From positions 62,001 to 126,000 of the forward strand of contig NZ_JAOEGU010000004.1 in NCBI RefSeq assembly GCF_025583945.1: a stretch of 64,000 nucleotides of DNA, in the 5' to 3' direction. The notes below the pieces were generated by a model. That model was given only the letters and a program-made list of their open reading frames with translations, searched no databases and had not been told where the DNA came from. The stretch comes from Methylobacter psychrophilus. Lineage in GTDB: Bacteria > Pseudomonadota > Gammaproteobacteria > Methylococcales > Methylomonadaceae. The first letter of the stretch is position 1. Every line of letters begins with the position of its first letter. A program made the position numbers and the translations under genes. Positions 10,421 through 20,951 of the stretch are shown here, one piece after another.

Positions 10421-10609
10421 TCAACTTGGGTCAAAGAATTCATTTTTAAATTTTTTTCGCATCGATTCGCCTTGTAAACTGATCCGATCAGTGTCGTACA
10501 TCAACCGATCAAAAATAGCGTCACCTAAGGTATTATCACCAATCGCTTCATACGATTGTTTTGTCGGCACTTGACTGATAATGTTGGTTGTCGACTGTTC
10601 ATAACCATC
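10421..10609 (-). pseudogene. IS21-type IstB helper ATPase, C-terminal remnant
   Basis: About 60 residues match the end of IstB helper ATPases of IS21-type elements: TNIISQVPTKQSYEAIGD, TLGDAIFDRL and GESMRKK. The Walker motifs and the rest of the gene, as well as istA, are missing. It is a leftover of an old insertion next to the group II intron. Confidence 0.75.
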
Positions 10610-10985
10610 ATTGGAAGGCGGCAATGTACATTTTGAAAATATGCCAGTAAAAGCTTATGAAAAATACTTCAACCTTAATCGAATAATGTTAAATTTACGA
10701 TACTAGCTATCAAAATAGAGAAATGATAAATATATACTTATCACTTATTTTTTTATCATAAGTACCTTAATATATTAATCAGGTACTCTTGATGATCTTG
10801 CATGGACAAAAACATAACGCCACTGACATTGTTGAGCTATACTTGGCGCGATAACGAATGCGGAAAACAGAAATATATTAAACCCTTATAATATATAGTA
10901 TTCAACACGTTTAAAAACCCGCAATCTTGACCGCTCTGAGTATATCAAGCCATTTCATTATAGCTGACACTTTTGAAGCCCAAGA
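10610..10985. other. Gene-poor AT-rich spacer
   Basis: This stretch lies between the istB remnant and the sensor kinase region. I see no convincing coding frame, RNA gene or clear hairpin. The promoter for the kinase probably lies in or near it, but no clean -10/-35 pair stands out. Confidence 0.4.
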
Positions 10986-11210
10986 ATGGTTAAAGTTTTA
11001 ATGACGAAAGCGTATAGCAAGTTTATTGCTAATTTCAGGGCATGCACAGCATTTACCTCTGTATTTAAGAATATACCAATTAAATCTAAGTGCTTGATTT
11101 TAGAAAGCAGTTTACTTTTACAACGATTAATTGAACTGAATGGCCTGAATACAATTTTTGAAATCTTACCGATTCTACCTTCTACTTTAGATACATTGGA
11201 TGCAAAATGA
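10986..11210 (+). CDS. Possible small protein coupled to the hybrid kinase
   Basis: A 74-residue frame ends with TGA overlapping the ATG of the following kinase gene (ATGA), the arrangement of translationally coupled genes. No known domain or signal peptide is visible, and the upstream ribosome-binding site is weak. It may equally be a chance frame, since the opposite strand is open here too. Confidence 0.3.
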   Translation: MVKVLMTKAYSKFIANFRACTAFTSVFKNIPIKSKCLILESSLLLQRLIELNGLNTIFEILPILPSTLDTLDAK

Positions 11211-14200
11211 AGCCCATTATGCGAGATACGTTGTTTGAAAACAGACGGAACACTAGACAATCTAAACTTACTCGTGTTCTTTTAATCGTAAATGAGCCAA
11301 ACCAAGCTCAACGCATACAAATTTGCTTGCGACAATTTAAAGACATCCCTCTTGAAGTAATGAGGTCTGGAGCACCCGGAGAAGCACCCAAGAAATTTAT
11401 CGATACCCGCTCACGCGATATGAGCTTTGAAGTAACCTGGGTGATGTCGCTAGATGAGGCATTAAAAAAAATAGCTGAATTTCATTTCGACATCCTGGTT
11501 CTGGACTTATTACAGTTGGATCCACAAGGACTATCGGCCATTCGCCAAGCCAGAGCAGCCAATAATGCTCTACCAGTCATCATGTTAATCAATAACGAAG
11601 ATATTGATAGTAACCAACCAGGTGCCGATGACTACGTAGTAAAAGATGAGTCAGGTTATGAAGGCCTTATTCGTGTTATGCGCAATGTTTTAAATCGCAT
11701 TAATAGCGAGGAAACATTTAACCCGTTATTTGTAGCGGCATTAAAAGCGACCTCTAATGCTGTTCTTATTGCTAACAAAGATGCTCGCATAGAATGGACA
11801 AATCCGGCATTTACACAACTGACAGGCTATACTTTTCAGGAATCATTGGGTCAACTGCCTGTTGAGCTATTAAAATCCGATTTACATGATGATTCGTTTT
11901 ACCAGCACATGTGGCAAAAGATTTTGAATGAAGAGCACTGGCAAGGGGAAATCGTTAACAAACGTAAGGATGGGAGTCTTTATAATGCTGATATGACTAT
12001 ATCTCCTGTACTTAATAAATATGGTTTATTGGCTGGCTATGTCCAGATTCAACGAGATATAACAGATAGCGTAGTACGCTTGGCAATATCTGAAGCTTTA
12101 CAACAAAACAGTCCCCTTGATGAACGCTTTAAAAAGGTTCTAAATATTATTTTTGATGTTAAGGCATTTAATTTACAACGTAAAGGCGGCGTATTTCTTC
12201 GCGTTAAAGGTGAAAATTATTTAACCTTGTTTGTAGTGCAGGGAGAATTTAGTGCAGAGTTTATCGAAAAAGAAACATGTATTAGTTGTGGATCTTGCCT
12301 CTGCGGACGAGTAGCTATTTCAGGAAAAGTACTTGTTTCTGATTATTGCTTCATTGATGCTCATAATGAGCATAAATTTACCGATATGCAAGCACATGGC
12401 CATTTCATAATACCTATTACTTCTGGCGAAGAAGTATTGGGCGTATTATTTTTATATACCGATCCCGATCCCCTGCAATCAGAAAGCCTGCTCGCCATGC
12501 TTAAGCAAGTTGGCGAAATGATGGCACTCTCATTGCGTCAGGAAGAAGCAAAAACAGCTCTGGAAATGGCGAGAGATATGGCCATGAAGACTTCATTGGT
12601 AAAAAGCGAATTTTTAGCCAATATGAGCCATGAAATTCGCACACCGATGAATGGCGTATTAGGTATGCTGGATTTACTCTGTGAAACAAAAATGACGCCT
12701 ACCCAGCGTGATTGGGCAACAACAGCACATAGCTCTGCGGAAGTTTTACTGGAAATTATTAACGATATTTTGGACTTATCCAAACTGGAAGCTGGAAAGT
12801 TTGAACTAGAACGGGTTGATTTTAACCTGGTTGATCTGGTCGAGGATATTTGTGCTTTATTGGCTGGGCGGGCTCATGTTAAGGGGTTGGAGTTAAACTG
12901 TTTACTACCCGTACTTATGCCTTTAACCTGGCGAGGTGATCCCATGCGTATCAGGCAGGTTATGACTAACTTAATTGGCAACGCCGTTAAATTTACCGAA
13001 CAGGGTGAGGTTTCAGTAAGAATTATCCTGCCATCCGGCGCTGATAGCTTGGATGATTTACGCTTTGAAGTTTGCGACACCGGCATCGGCGTTTCATTAG
13101 AAGCACAGCCAGAATTATTTAAGTCTTTTTCTCAGGAAGATAGTTCAACCTCACGTCGTTTTGGCGGTTCTGGGCTTGGACTATTCATCAGTAAAAAGTT
13201 AGTAGACCTCATGGGCGGTAACATTGGGATGAACAGCGCTCCAAATGCAGGCTCCTGTTTTTGGTTTACTTTGCCACTGGAGCAGTGTAATAGCGTGCGC
13301 TTACCGGAATTATCTTACGATCTTTCCGGTAAGCGCACGCTGGTCGTTGACGATAACGCGACCAACCGAAACATACTGGTTAATTATTTAAGTAACTGGG
13401 GATTGGAGGTAAGCGAGGTCGATAATGGCGGCACAGCACTGATGCAATTGCAGACTTCTGCTCTTCAGGGACTGACCTATGATTTAATCGTGCTGGATAT
13501 GCATATGCCGGTTATGGACGGCTTGACCTTGGCAAAATGTCTGGTGCAAATTCCCGCGTTAGCGAGAATACCCATTATTTTATTATCATCAAGTGACCAA
13601 CTTGATATTGTTGACTATCAAAATACCGGGATTGTCCAACGCTTGCTTAAACCAGTGCGCCAATTACAACTCTTTGATGCAATTGTCAATGCCTTACAGC
13701 AAGTCTCAGAAGCCACCTTGAAAACGGCGTTACCTGAAATTAAACTACCCAGCTATCACGACAAAAAAGTACTTGTGGTAGAAGATAATAAAATCAATCA
13801 AAAAGTCATTATAGCCAGGCTAGCCAAATTTAATATTGTTCCTGATCTTGCTGAAAATGGCCAGCTAGCCTTGGTCAAGTTGGCACAATACTCATACGAT
13901 TTAATTTTAATGGATTGCCACATGCCGGTCATGGATGGTTATATCGCCACTCGTGAGCTTCGGCTATTGGAAGAAAGCAGAAGGTTACCTCGTCAAACAG
14001 TGATAGCCCTAACTGCAAATGCCCTGGAAGGTGAGCGTGAAAAATGTCTTGAGGCAGGAATGGATGACTATTTGACCAAGCCGATTATTACCAAGCAATT
14101 AATAGAAATGTTGGCATATCGATTAGGATCACTACCTACCGAAAATACTACAACTTTATGCGATGAAAACAGTGCTTTGGCGGAACGCGGCCATATGGCT

Positions 14201-14545
14201 TGGGACAGATCCGTCACGCTTGATCATTTAGAGGGTGATGACGACCTATTAAATGAATTGATTGCGCTATTTTTAATAGAAAGCCCTAAACAGCTTCATG
14301 AATTATCGCGCTTTCAGGCCGAAGGTAATATTACTGAACTCGCTAATGTTGCACACGCCATTAAAGGTACAATAGCCCATTTTTATGTCGCTACTGCAAC
14401 AGACTGCGTCAGTTTGCTGGAAAAAACAGCGCGAAGTGGTCAGTCAGCTGACTATCAAGGTATGACTGAAGTGGTGATTAAGGCGGTAACGGATTTAATC
14501 GATAATCTGCAACCAGCAAAAGATACGGTGATATCCAAGAATTAA
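11207..14545 (+). CDS. Hybrid sensor histidine kinase (REC-PAS-GAF-HisKA-HATPase-REC-REC-Hpt)
   Basis: The 1112-residue protein has no membrane segment and is probably cytosolic. In order it shows a receiver-like N-terminus (about 25-165), a PAS domain (175-290), a GAF-like domain (300-445), the kinase histidine in NMSHEIRTPMNGVLGMLDLL (near 475), ATP-binding N/G boxes (NLIGNAVKF, DTGIGV, GGSGLGLFIS), and two receivers with DMHMPVMDG and DCHMPVMDG. It ends with an Hpt domain (AHAIKGTIAHF). This is a complete internal phosphorelay of the BarA kind, but the output regulator is not next to it. The GAF region has a CISCGSCLCGR cysteine cluster that could bind a metal or sense redox state. A cysteine-rich stretch is known in some GAF-type sensors, but its role here is a guess. 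Confidence 0.93.
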   Translation: MKPIMRDTLFENRRNTRQSKLTRVLLIVNEPNQAQRIQICLRQFKDIPLEVMRSGAPGEAPKKFIDTRSRDMSFEVTWVMSLDEALKKIAEFHFDILVLDLLQLDPQGLSAIRQARAANNALPVIMLINNEDIDSNQPGADDYVVKDESGYEGLIRVMRNVLNRINSEETFNPLFVAALKATSNAVLIANKDARIEWTNPAFTQLTGYTFQESLGQLPVELLKSDLHDDSFYQHMWQKILNEEHWQGEIVNKRKDGSLYNADMTISPVLNKYGLLAGYVQIQRDITDSVVRLAISEALQQNSPLDERFKKVLNIIFDVKAFNLQRKGGVFLRVKGENYLTLFVVQGEFSAEFIEKETCISCGSCLCGRVAISGKVLVSDYCFIDAHNEHKFTDMQAHGHFIIPITSGEEVLGVLFLYTDPDPLQSESLLAMLKQVGEMMALSLRQEEAKTALEMARDMAMKTSLVKSEFLANMSHEIRTPMNGVLGMLDLLCETKMTPTQRDWATTAHSSAEVLLEIINDILDLSKLEAGKFELERVDFNLVDLVEDICALLAGRAHVKGLELNCLLPVLMPLTWRGDPMRIRQVMTNLIGNAVKFTEQGEVSVRIILPSGADSLDDLRFEVCDTGIGVSLEAQPELFKSFSQEDSSTSRRFGGSGLGLFISKKLVDLMGGNIGMNSAPNAGSCFWFTLPLEQCNSVRLPELSYDLSGKRTLVVDDNATNRNILVNYLSNWGLEVSEVDNGGTALMQLQTSALQGLTYDLIVLDMHMPVMDGLTLAKCLVQIPALARIPIILLSSSDQLDIVDYQNTGIVQRLLKPVRQLQLFDAIVNALQQVSEATLKTALPEIKLPSYHDKKVLVVEDNKINQKVIIARLAKFNIVPDLAENGQLALVKLAQYSYDLILMDCHMPVMDGYIATRELRLLEESRRLPRQTVIALTANALEGEREKCLEAGMDDYLTKPIITKQLIEMLAYRLGSLPTENTTTLCDENSALAERGHMAWDRSVTLDHLEGDDDLLNELIALFLIESPKQLHELSRFQAEGNITELANVAHAIKGTIAHFYVATATDCVSLLEKTARSGQSADYQGMTEVVIKAVTDLIDNLQPAKDTVISKN

Positions 14546-14831
14546 TATATCTATGTGGCGCAGGATTTTTATTTACTTACAACGACGGTAACGATGCAGG
14601 AATTACTCAGCCATGGATGGCGGAAAGTAGAATAGCACTTGGAACAGTGATCGAGTGTAATACAGGATAGTTGCCGAGACTGAAAAATAGTCGCTTAGCT
14701 GGTTACGCTGCTATTTTGATAACACAGTAAATGAATAAAAAGACCAGCAAGTGGGGTATATTATTAGCAGTAAATCGCAATAAGTTTATCGCAAAAGTAA
14801 TCTACATACTGTGATGGCAGTAATAACTATA

Positions 14832-16390
14832 ACTCGATGTTCAAGTTTTTAACCTTAGAAAAACCATAGGGAAGCGTGTAAGCTAATCAGTGTTAGAATC
14901 GTAAGTATTTTAACAGTATGTTGATGAACGAGCCTGCGCACTTTATAAAAACTTTTGTCACTGATTTAGATGGGGCTCTGGGAAAACTAAAGCCCACGGC
15001 TAAACTGACGCCACTATAAAAGATTTGGTTGGGATTTTGTTTGACGGGAATATTACTGACCAATTCGGTATGCTAGGCGAAGTTCGAGTTTGGGAGAACA
15101 CAAGATTGCCGCACTTTCGTGGATGTTTCGCGAAGCAAAAGTAGCCTGGGATTACTTGCTTTTGGCGAGTGTGACATTGGTTTTAAAGCGGCACGGGATT
15201 ACAGAAGGCGTACTGGTTCTTGATGAATCGGATCGGGCACGCTCAAAGCGAATCAAGCGAATTTATGGCGTTTATAAGCAAAAACACAAGGTTTCAGGGG
15301 CTATGTCAACGGACAGACGCTGGTTTTATTATTGCTGGTCACGCTTCCGGTAGGCCTTGCTTTTTACCGACCTGATCCGGCGCTAACGGCATGGAGTAAA
15401 GAAGATAAACGCTTGAAAAAGCGGGCATGGCGAAAAAAGATCGCTCTGTTCAGCCTGTGCGCGATAGTCGGTATCCAACAAAAACGCAGCTTGCTTTGCG
15501 ACTGCTGCAAGGTTTTAAGGATGCCCATGGCGATATCAAAATCAAAGCCGTGTTAGCTGATGCCTTGTACGGCGAAGCAGGTTTTATGGATACCGCTTCA
15601 TGGATATTTGATATTAACCAGGTTATCAGCCAGTTACGCGAGAACCAGATCATTGAATATAAAAGCAAGAAAAGAAATTTGAAGGGCTATTTCAATACCA
15701 TCAATAAAGGCATAGATGTGACTTTGCAGGTGCGTGGCGGTGAACAGGTTAAAGCAACCGTGAGTAGTGCGCGATTAAAAGTGCTTGCGCATGGTAAAAA
15801 ACGCTTGGTCGTAGCTCTGAAATATGAAGGCGAAAGCGATTACCGCTATTTAGTGGTCACCGATATGACGTGGCGTACCATGGATATTATTCAAGCCTGC
15901 GCGTTGAGGTGGCTTGTAGAGGCTTTCTTTGAGGGCTGGAAGCTTTATGAAGGATGGGGGCGTGAGGCCAAACAATTGGATGAAGAGGGATCAAGCCGTG
16001 GCCTAATTCTAAGTCTGTTGTTTGACCATTGCCTCGGCAACCGCTCCTGCATGCTCTACCTCCATGCAAGTCGTTCTCCTTCACTCCAAGCCGCCGGCCC
16101 GTATAGAAAACAAACGGCCCGCGTATACGGTAGCTAGCCTGCAAAGAAAATCTCAAATGGATGTGCTACTCGACTTTATCAAAGCATTACTGGAGCACCA
16201 GAATCCAGCAGAGAAACTTAAAGAATTGGCTGTACTTGTTGGCGATGTTTTTCAGTAAATGCCTTCTGGCAAGTATATGGTTGGCAGAGATTTAGGCCGA
16301 CTGGAACCCACGGCTTCGCTACAGTACCGTTTTGCTGGATGATTTGCCAAAAATCGGAATGCAAAAAATTTAAAAACTTGAACATCGAGT
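14832..16390 (+). mobile_element. IS element with 21-bp terminal inverted repeats and a decayed transposase
   Basis: The arms ACTCGATGTTCAAGTTTTTAA (14832-14852) and its reverse complement (16370-16390) are perfect inverted repeats flanked by ATA on both sides, a likely target duplication. Between them lies a broken DDE transposase gene (14918-16258). The same ends, slightly diverged, bound a 158-bp element at 46123-46280. Confidence 0.85.
14918..16258 (+). pseudogene. IS transposase (DDE type, IS4-like), several frameshifts
   Basis: The coding signal passes through several frames: MLMNEPAHFIKTFVTDLDGA at 14918, VLVLDESDRARSKRIKRIYG (DDE aspartate region) near 15220, then IKAVLADALYGEAGF (second aspartate) near 15545 and ALRWLVEAFFEGWKLYEG (glutamate region) near 15900, then a tail in another frame ending at 16258. 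All catalytic blocks are recognisable but at least three frame changes and internal stops break the gene. The family call is tentative; it resembles IS4-like transposases. Confidence 0.8.
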
Positions 16391-16403
16391 ATAAGGAAAT
16401 CTA

Positions 16404-16880
16404 ATGGCTATCGAAATTGAACACAAATTTTTACTTGCCAATAATAATTGGCGGGAACATATCACTCACTCAGTTAAATACCGACAAGGATATTTGAGCT
16501 CTCAAGCAACCAGTTCCATCAGAGTCAGGATCAGTAATGATTGTGCATGGTTAAATATTAAAAGCGCCACTATTGGTACTCACAGGCACGAATATGAATA
16601 TGAAATCCCTCTTGAGGATGCAAATGAAATCATCAATGATCTTTGCAAAAAACCTGTTATAGAAAAAATTCGCCATTTTGTAATTGATGATGGGAATACT
16701 TGGGAGATAGATGAGTTTACTGGCGACAATAAAGGGTTAATCGTCGCTGAAATCGAGTTATCCGAGGTAGGTAAGAATTTTTCAAAACCCAGCTGGATAG
16801 GTGATGAGGTTACCTACGATTTACGTTATTATAATAATAATCTTGCGAATTACCCTTACTCGGAATGGCCCGAAAACTAA
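16404..16880 (+). CDS. CYTH-domain protein (inorganic triphosphatase-like)
   Basis: The 158-residue protein begins MAIEIEHKFLL, the ExExK signature of the CYTH tunnel fold, followed by alternating charged strands (RVRISND, WLNIKSA, YEYEIPLEDA, EIDEFTGDNKGLIVAEIEL). Related small bacterial proteins hydrolyse tripolyphosphate; others are class IV adenylate cyclases or thiamine-triphosphatases, so the substrate cannot be fixed by sequence. It starts 14 bp after the right inverted repeat of the IS element, which may have separated it from its promoter. Confidence 0.88.
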   Translation: MAIEIEHKFLLANNNWREHITHSVKYRQGYLSSQATSSIRVRISNDCAWLNIKSATIGTHRHEYEYEIPLEDANEIINDLCKKPVIEKIRHFVIDDGNTWEIDEFTGDNKGLIVAEIELSEVGKNFSKPSWIGDEVTYDLRYYNNNLANYPYSEWPEN

Positions 16881-17072
16881 ATATTTTATAGGGCCTCTGA
16901 AAATGGTTGGCATTTTACTCTATATTTCCTGCATAAAAAAACAACTTTTGTTGCATTACTACCACCTCAATGTGATGTGTCAACACTTTTCCGGACACAA
17001 AGTTAAGCAGACTTTAGCTGCATTTCGTAGTCCACTGGCGACTTTAATGGTCAAGTAAAACAGGACATTTTC

Positions 17073-17162
17073 TTAAGCAGTCTTCTTATAAAATTCCCGT
17101 TCAAATTCCAGTGGGGATTGGTATCCTAATGTTGAATGCAATCGTTTGCCATTATCAATACT
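17073..17162 (-). pseudogene. IS3-type transposase, last 28 residues
   Basis: On the minus strand this reads NGKRLHSTLGYQSPLEFERE and ends YKKTA-stop, the familiar C-terminus of IS3-type OrfB integrase-like transposases. Beyond the stop, towards 16985, the sequence has the look of an IS3 terminal repeat. The rest of the gene is lost: the fragment ends where the small inverted-repeat element at 17155 begins. Confidence 0.8.
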
Positions 17163-17376
17163 TCGGACAGTTTTAAGTTATTGAAATGATTTGTTATTTG
17201 GCGAGTCATCTAAAAAACATAATGTTTATACTAAAAAATAACTTATTAATTTTCAATTGGTTAGTATTTTATACGACTCTGTATTTTGCATAAGTTTGAT
17301 TTAATTATCCACAAACTGCCGCAAGCCTTGTTATTGGTGGAGTACCAATTATCAAAACTGTCCGAAGTATTGCATT
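17155..17376. repeat. Small inverted-repeat element (about 220 bp)
   Basis: The left arm CAATACTTCGGACAGTTTT returns as its reverse complement AAAACTGTCCGAAGTATTG at the right end, giving about 19-bp terminal inverted repeats around a very AT-rich, non-coding centre. It abuts the IS3 remnant and may have inserted into it. No transposase that could move it is obvious in the window. Confidence 0.65.
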
Positions 17377-17510
17377 ATAAAACGCCAAATAATTAATAAT
17401 ACTTAACTTTGCCGCCTTTTTAGCTTTGAATTTTTCGTAGTTTAGTTTCTCACGTTTTAAGCTTCGAAAAAATCGCTCGGTCGTAAGCGTCCAGCGCGAC
17501 CGTCTACCCC

Positions 17511-17780
17511 CTAAATTTCATTCGGTGAATTAACCTCGACTGACACAATAGGAAATGGCAACAATTCATCAATACGACTATTGGGCCAGGTTGGCAGTTT
17601 TTCCAAGGTATCTTTTAGCCACGCCTCAGGGTTTAATCCATTCAGTTTCGCGGTGCCCAATAAGCTCTGAATAGTAGAGGCTCTTTGCCCTGAACGTTCT
17701 GAGCCAGCAAGCAGTCAGTTCTTTTTTCTTAGGGCGATGGGGCGGATGACGTTTTCAACAGGATTATTGTCAATTCTCAT
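17511..17780 (-). pseudogene. IS66-type transposase, C-terminal remnant
   Basis: The minus strand reads RIDNNPVENVIRPIALRKKN, a TGA stop in place of tryptophan, LLAGSERSGQRASTIQSLLG, TAKLNGLNPEAWLKDTLEKL and a final IDELLPFPIVS. This is the typical end of IS66 transposases. The upstream part is missing and the IS4-like transposase abuts it. Confidence 0.85.
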
Positions 17781-18694
17781 GCAGACTGGCCGTCTGTACC
17801 AAATTCCCACGAATGATGTTGTATGCCAATAAGTAGATGGCTATCTCCTTGCTTACGATGTCAGTGGTTTTGCACCGCAATATTTCCATACCCATATTGG
17901 TTTTGATAGAACGAAAATCCAGCTCAATTTTCCAGCGCTGTTTATAAACCATAGCCAACTCTTGTTTATGAGAGTGCTTTGCATTCAGTACAGTGGTCAA
18001 ATAGATCCTGCCGTTTACCGTAAACTCGCGGACGTTAATCGATTCCGGCAAGTCGCTATAGTCCTGTTTAGATATCCACACCGGTTTCCGTTTGGGTTTT
18101 GTCCAGTCAAGCAAATGATCTCTTGCTCTCAGGCTATAGTCAAGCAAGGTTCCAGCGACCAAAGAAATCAACACAACCCTACGAGCAATCGGAAAGCTCA
18201 AGCCAGGCTTTTGATTGTCCAGCTGAGGGAAGTCTGCTTGGTTCTGAGGTGTATCTGGCATCTGTACCGTTGCTCCATCAGTAAGGACAACGTTATAACC
18301 CTTACATTTCCATGCGGCCAGAGCCTGGTTATGAAGACGTAAACCAGCGGCTGTGGTGGCATTTTTGAGTTCCTGTAGCGGTAAGCGTTGACGTGCTTTA
18401 CAAGTAAGGCCTCGTGTTGACCGTAGTGGCTGATTGTCCATCGACGATACGGTCAATCAATACGCCTGCAACCGCTTGCTTACAGGAACCATCATCACTT
18501 AATACTTGGAAAATGAAGGCCTTAAGCGTTACTAAAGGCAATAATACCGAGGAACGTTTATGCGGGGTATTGGCGATAATGTTGGCAATGCTGTCGGCTG
18601 AAAAAATCCTCAACCCTGGGTTCTTTGGATTGCAAAAATGACTTTTTAAATCGTTCAATTTGCTGCTGAATACGGGTTTTTTAATCACTGGCAT
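17770..18694 (-). pseudogene. IS4-like transposase, frameshifted
   Basis: Two frames form one gene on the minus strand: an N-terminal part (18398-18694) with GLRIFSADSIANIIANTPHK, and the main part (17770-18456) with VVLTDGATVQMPDTP, DYSDLPESINVREFTVNGR and VYKQRWKIELDFRSIK (the YREK-like glutamate block of IS4-type enzymes). The shift lies near 18400-18456. A diverged fragment of the same family is at 35772-35875. Confidence 0.85.
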
Positions 18695-18819
18695 GGTTAA
18701 GTTATTAATCAGGCTGTGTAATACCCGAAATTCTATCAGAATAGTGATTGATCTTTATCTTATTATTCGTGTATCTAATTGTAACTTATACATTAATTAC
18801 ATTTACGGTAGAAGTATTA

Positions 18820-19110
18820 ACCTTAAAGCGGATGGGTAACAATCAACACGAACTGTTTTGCGTACTGGATAAACCTTATCTACTGCTTCACAACAATCTG
18901 AGTGAACGCAATATTCGGAATTACGTAAAAAAACGAAAAATAAGCGATAGCAAACGTAGCGAGGCAGGACGAAGGTATCGCGATACTTTTGCCAGTTTAA
19001 AAAAGACTTGCCTAAAGCATAAGATTTCGTTTTGGCATTATCTTAAAGATAGGCTGCTGGGCTTAAACAATATTCCACTGCTACCTGCAACTAATGAGGT
19101 GTCACGATAA
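18820..19110 (+). pseudogene. Transposase C-terminal fragment
   Basis: The fragment reads LFCVLDKPYLLLHNNLSERN, IRNYVKKRKISDSKRSEAGR and DTFASLKKTCLKHKISFWHY, the end of an IS66-related DDE transposase subtype. No start or upstream catalytic region remains. It is another piece of the insertion-sequence debris before fdxA. Confidence 0.7.
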
Positions 19111-19300
19111 TAAAACTTAAAAAACAAGCAAAACTTGCTCTAAAAAATATTAAAGAACATTGACGTAACGCTGCAAAACTATCTTATTGTTCATTTTAGT
19201 TAATTAAATAATGACTTGGTGTTCTATCAGTTATCCCTTTCTGCTAATATAGCATCCTAACTCCACAACAATTTCCCTTAACCTTACTTGGTAAAAAATT

Positions 19301-19624
19301 ATGGCTTTTGTAGTCACTGAAAACTGTATTAAATGTAGATTTACTGATTGTGTCGATGTTTGTCCTGTCGACTGTTTTCATGAAGGCCCTAACTTCTTGG
19401 TTATAGATCCAGATGAGTGCATTGATTGCACATTGTGTGAGCCAGAATGTCCAGCTAATGCCATTTTTGCAGAAGATGAATTACCTGAAGGACAAGAAAT
19501 ATTCATTAGCTTGAATGCTGAATTAGCAAAGCAATGGCCTGTAATTACCGAAGTAAAATCACCATTACCCGATGCTGATGAATGGAATGGAAAAGTAGAT
19601 AAACTAAAATTTTTAGAAAAATAA
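19301..19624 (+). CDS. fdxA: 7Fe-8S ferredoxin FdxA
   Basis: The 107-residue protein starts [20 protein letters not shown] and has the two cluster motifs of seven-iron ferredoxins: C-x2-C-x4-C-x3-CP at the start and [12 protein letters not shown] around residues 40-51, with the extended C-terminal tail of the FdxA family. It is a soluble electron carrier binding a [3Fe-4S] and a [4Fe-4S] cluster. It stands alone between insertion-sequence remnants and is probably a host gene with its own promoter. Confidence 0.95.
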   Translation: MAFVVTENCIKCRFTDCVDVCPVDCFHEGPNFLVIDPDECIDCTLCEPECPANAIFAEDELPEGQEIFISLNAELAKQWPVITEVKSPLPDADEWNGKVDKLKFLEK

Positions 19625-19721
19625 TTAAATAAATTATTAATGCGGTTTTAAGATGTTTATATAGCGAACATTTCCAGTCTCTCGACATTGAAATGGTTTA
19701 ATTAAACAGGCTAGTACTCAG

Positions 19722-20854
19722 TCAATCTGATAATGTCGGATAAAGTTTCTTCAGTTTTATCCGTGCATCCTCCGTGGTAAACCGCCATTCCATAGGCCGA
19801 GCAATAGTATTTCTTTTTTCTTGCCACGCGGAAATTTCTGTTTTTAAAGTTTCTTGATCTGGAATGCGGCGATCCATACATTGCCGTGACAGGATGCTTA
19901 ATTCTATCTCGGCCATATTTAACCAACTGCCATGCTTGGGCGTGTAGTGTATTTCCAGTTTTTCAAGAATTCTTCTCGCCTCTTTTGGCTCAAATGCCTT
20001 ATATAAAGAGGCGCCAGTATGGGTATTCAGATTATCCATAACCAGGGTAATACGTTTAGCCTGCGGGTAATGGACATCAACCAGGTTACGAATTTGATGC
20101 ACCCAATCAATGGCCGTTCTTTGATCGGTTGCCTCAACAAACCGTTTGCCCTGCAAGGGTTCAAAAAACATAAAAACATTGCTCACTCCATTACGCTCAT
20201 ATTCCGTGTCGTACCGAGCGACCGTGCCAGGCTTTGCCGGTATTGGTGTTCGCGTGTCTTTAATCTGTTGCTTGCTGCTTTCATCCATGCAAATCAGTGG
20301 TTGCGCTTCATCATAAGGTTGCTTGTAAACCTCAAGCGTATCTTCCATAGCGCAAACAAACTCAGCATTTTTTTTAGCCGGAATACACCACTCTTTATTT
20401 TGCCAGGGTTTTAATTCGTTTTTTTTAAGGTTTGCCGGATAGTTTCATGCGATACACTTTCAATATAACCCAGCTCAACCATCTGCTGTCCAAGTAAACG
20501 TAATGTCCAGCGGCTACGCCCTTCAGGTGCATTGCCACAACTTAACGCGATCAAACGGGCTTCATTCTCTCCATCAATAGCACTTCTAACCCGAATTGAC
20601 TTTGCCCGGTTTAAAGCCGATTCCAAGCCTTCTTGAACCAGTCGCTCCCGGACTCGTTCAACGGTACGTCTTGAAATACCAAAAGCTTCACTTATTGGCC
20701 GGTCCAGCCATTTTTCTCCTAACTCGCTAATATCCGCTTTCAGCAGTATTTCAGCGTGTAATCTTTTATGAGCGGCCACTTTTCCGGTATGAATCAAATT
20801 CCCTAAATAAGCGCGTTCATCTTCCGTTAGTCGTACTATGTATTTCTTTTTCAA
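19722..20854 (-). mobile_element. IS630-type transposase in two frames with an A8 slip site
   Basis: The first frame (20411-20854, 147 aa) carries the helix-turn-helix part (SRRTVERVRERLVQEGLESA) and stops just after a run of eight A (20419-20426 on the minus strand). The second frame (19722-20348 from its first ATG, open further upstream) carries the DDE part with ICMDESSKQQIKDTRTPIP, TLVMDNLNTHTGA and LEIHYTPKHGSWLNMAEIEL. The A8 run at the junction is a natural slip site, so the gene may be expressed by programmed frameshifting, as known for several IS630 elements, rather than being dead. Confidence 0.88.
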
Positions 20855-20885
20855 TGGTGTTTCTTGATGTCAATGTAAAGCCATT

Positions 20886-20951
20886 ATATGTCGGATAAAG
20901 TTTCTTCAGTTTTATCCGTGCATCTTCAGTGGTAAATCGCCATTCCATAGA
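20886..20951 (-). repeat. Second, truncated copy of the IS630 3' end
   Basis: These about 66 bases repeat, with a few changes, the terminal transposase codons found at 19730-19797, including the stop region. They lie in the same orientation just beyond the 5' end of the full IS630 copy. This is the remnant of an earlier tandem copy, broken at about 20951. The bases from 20952 to 21180 hold short open stretches but no gene I can support. Confidence 0.75.
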
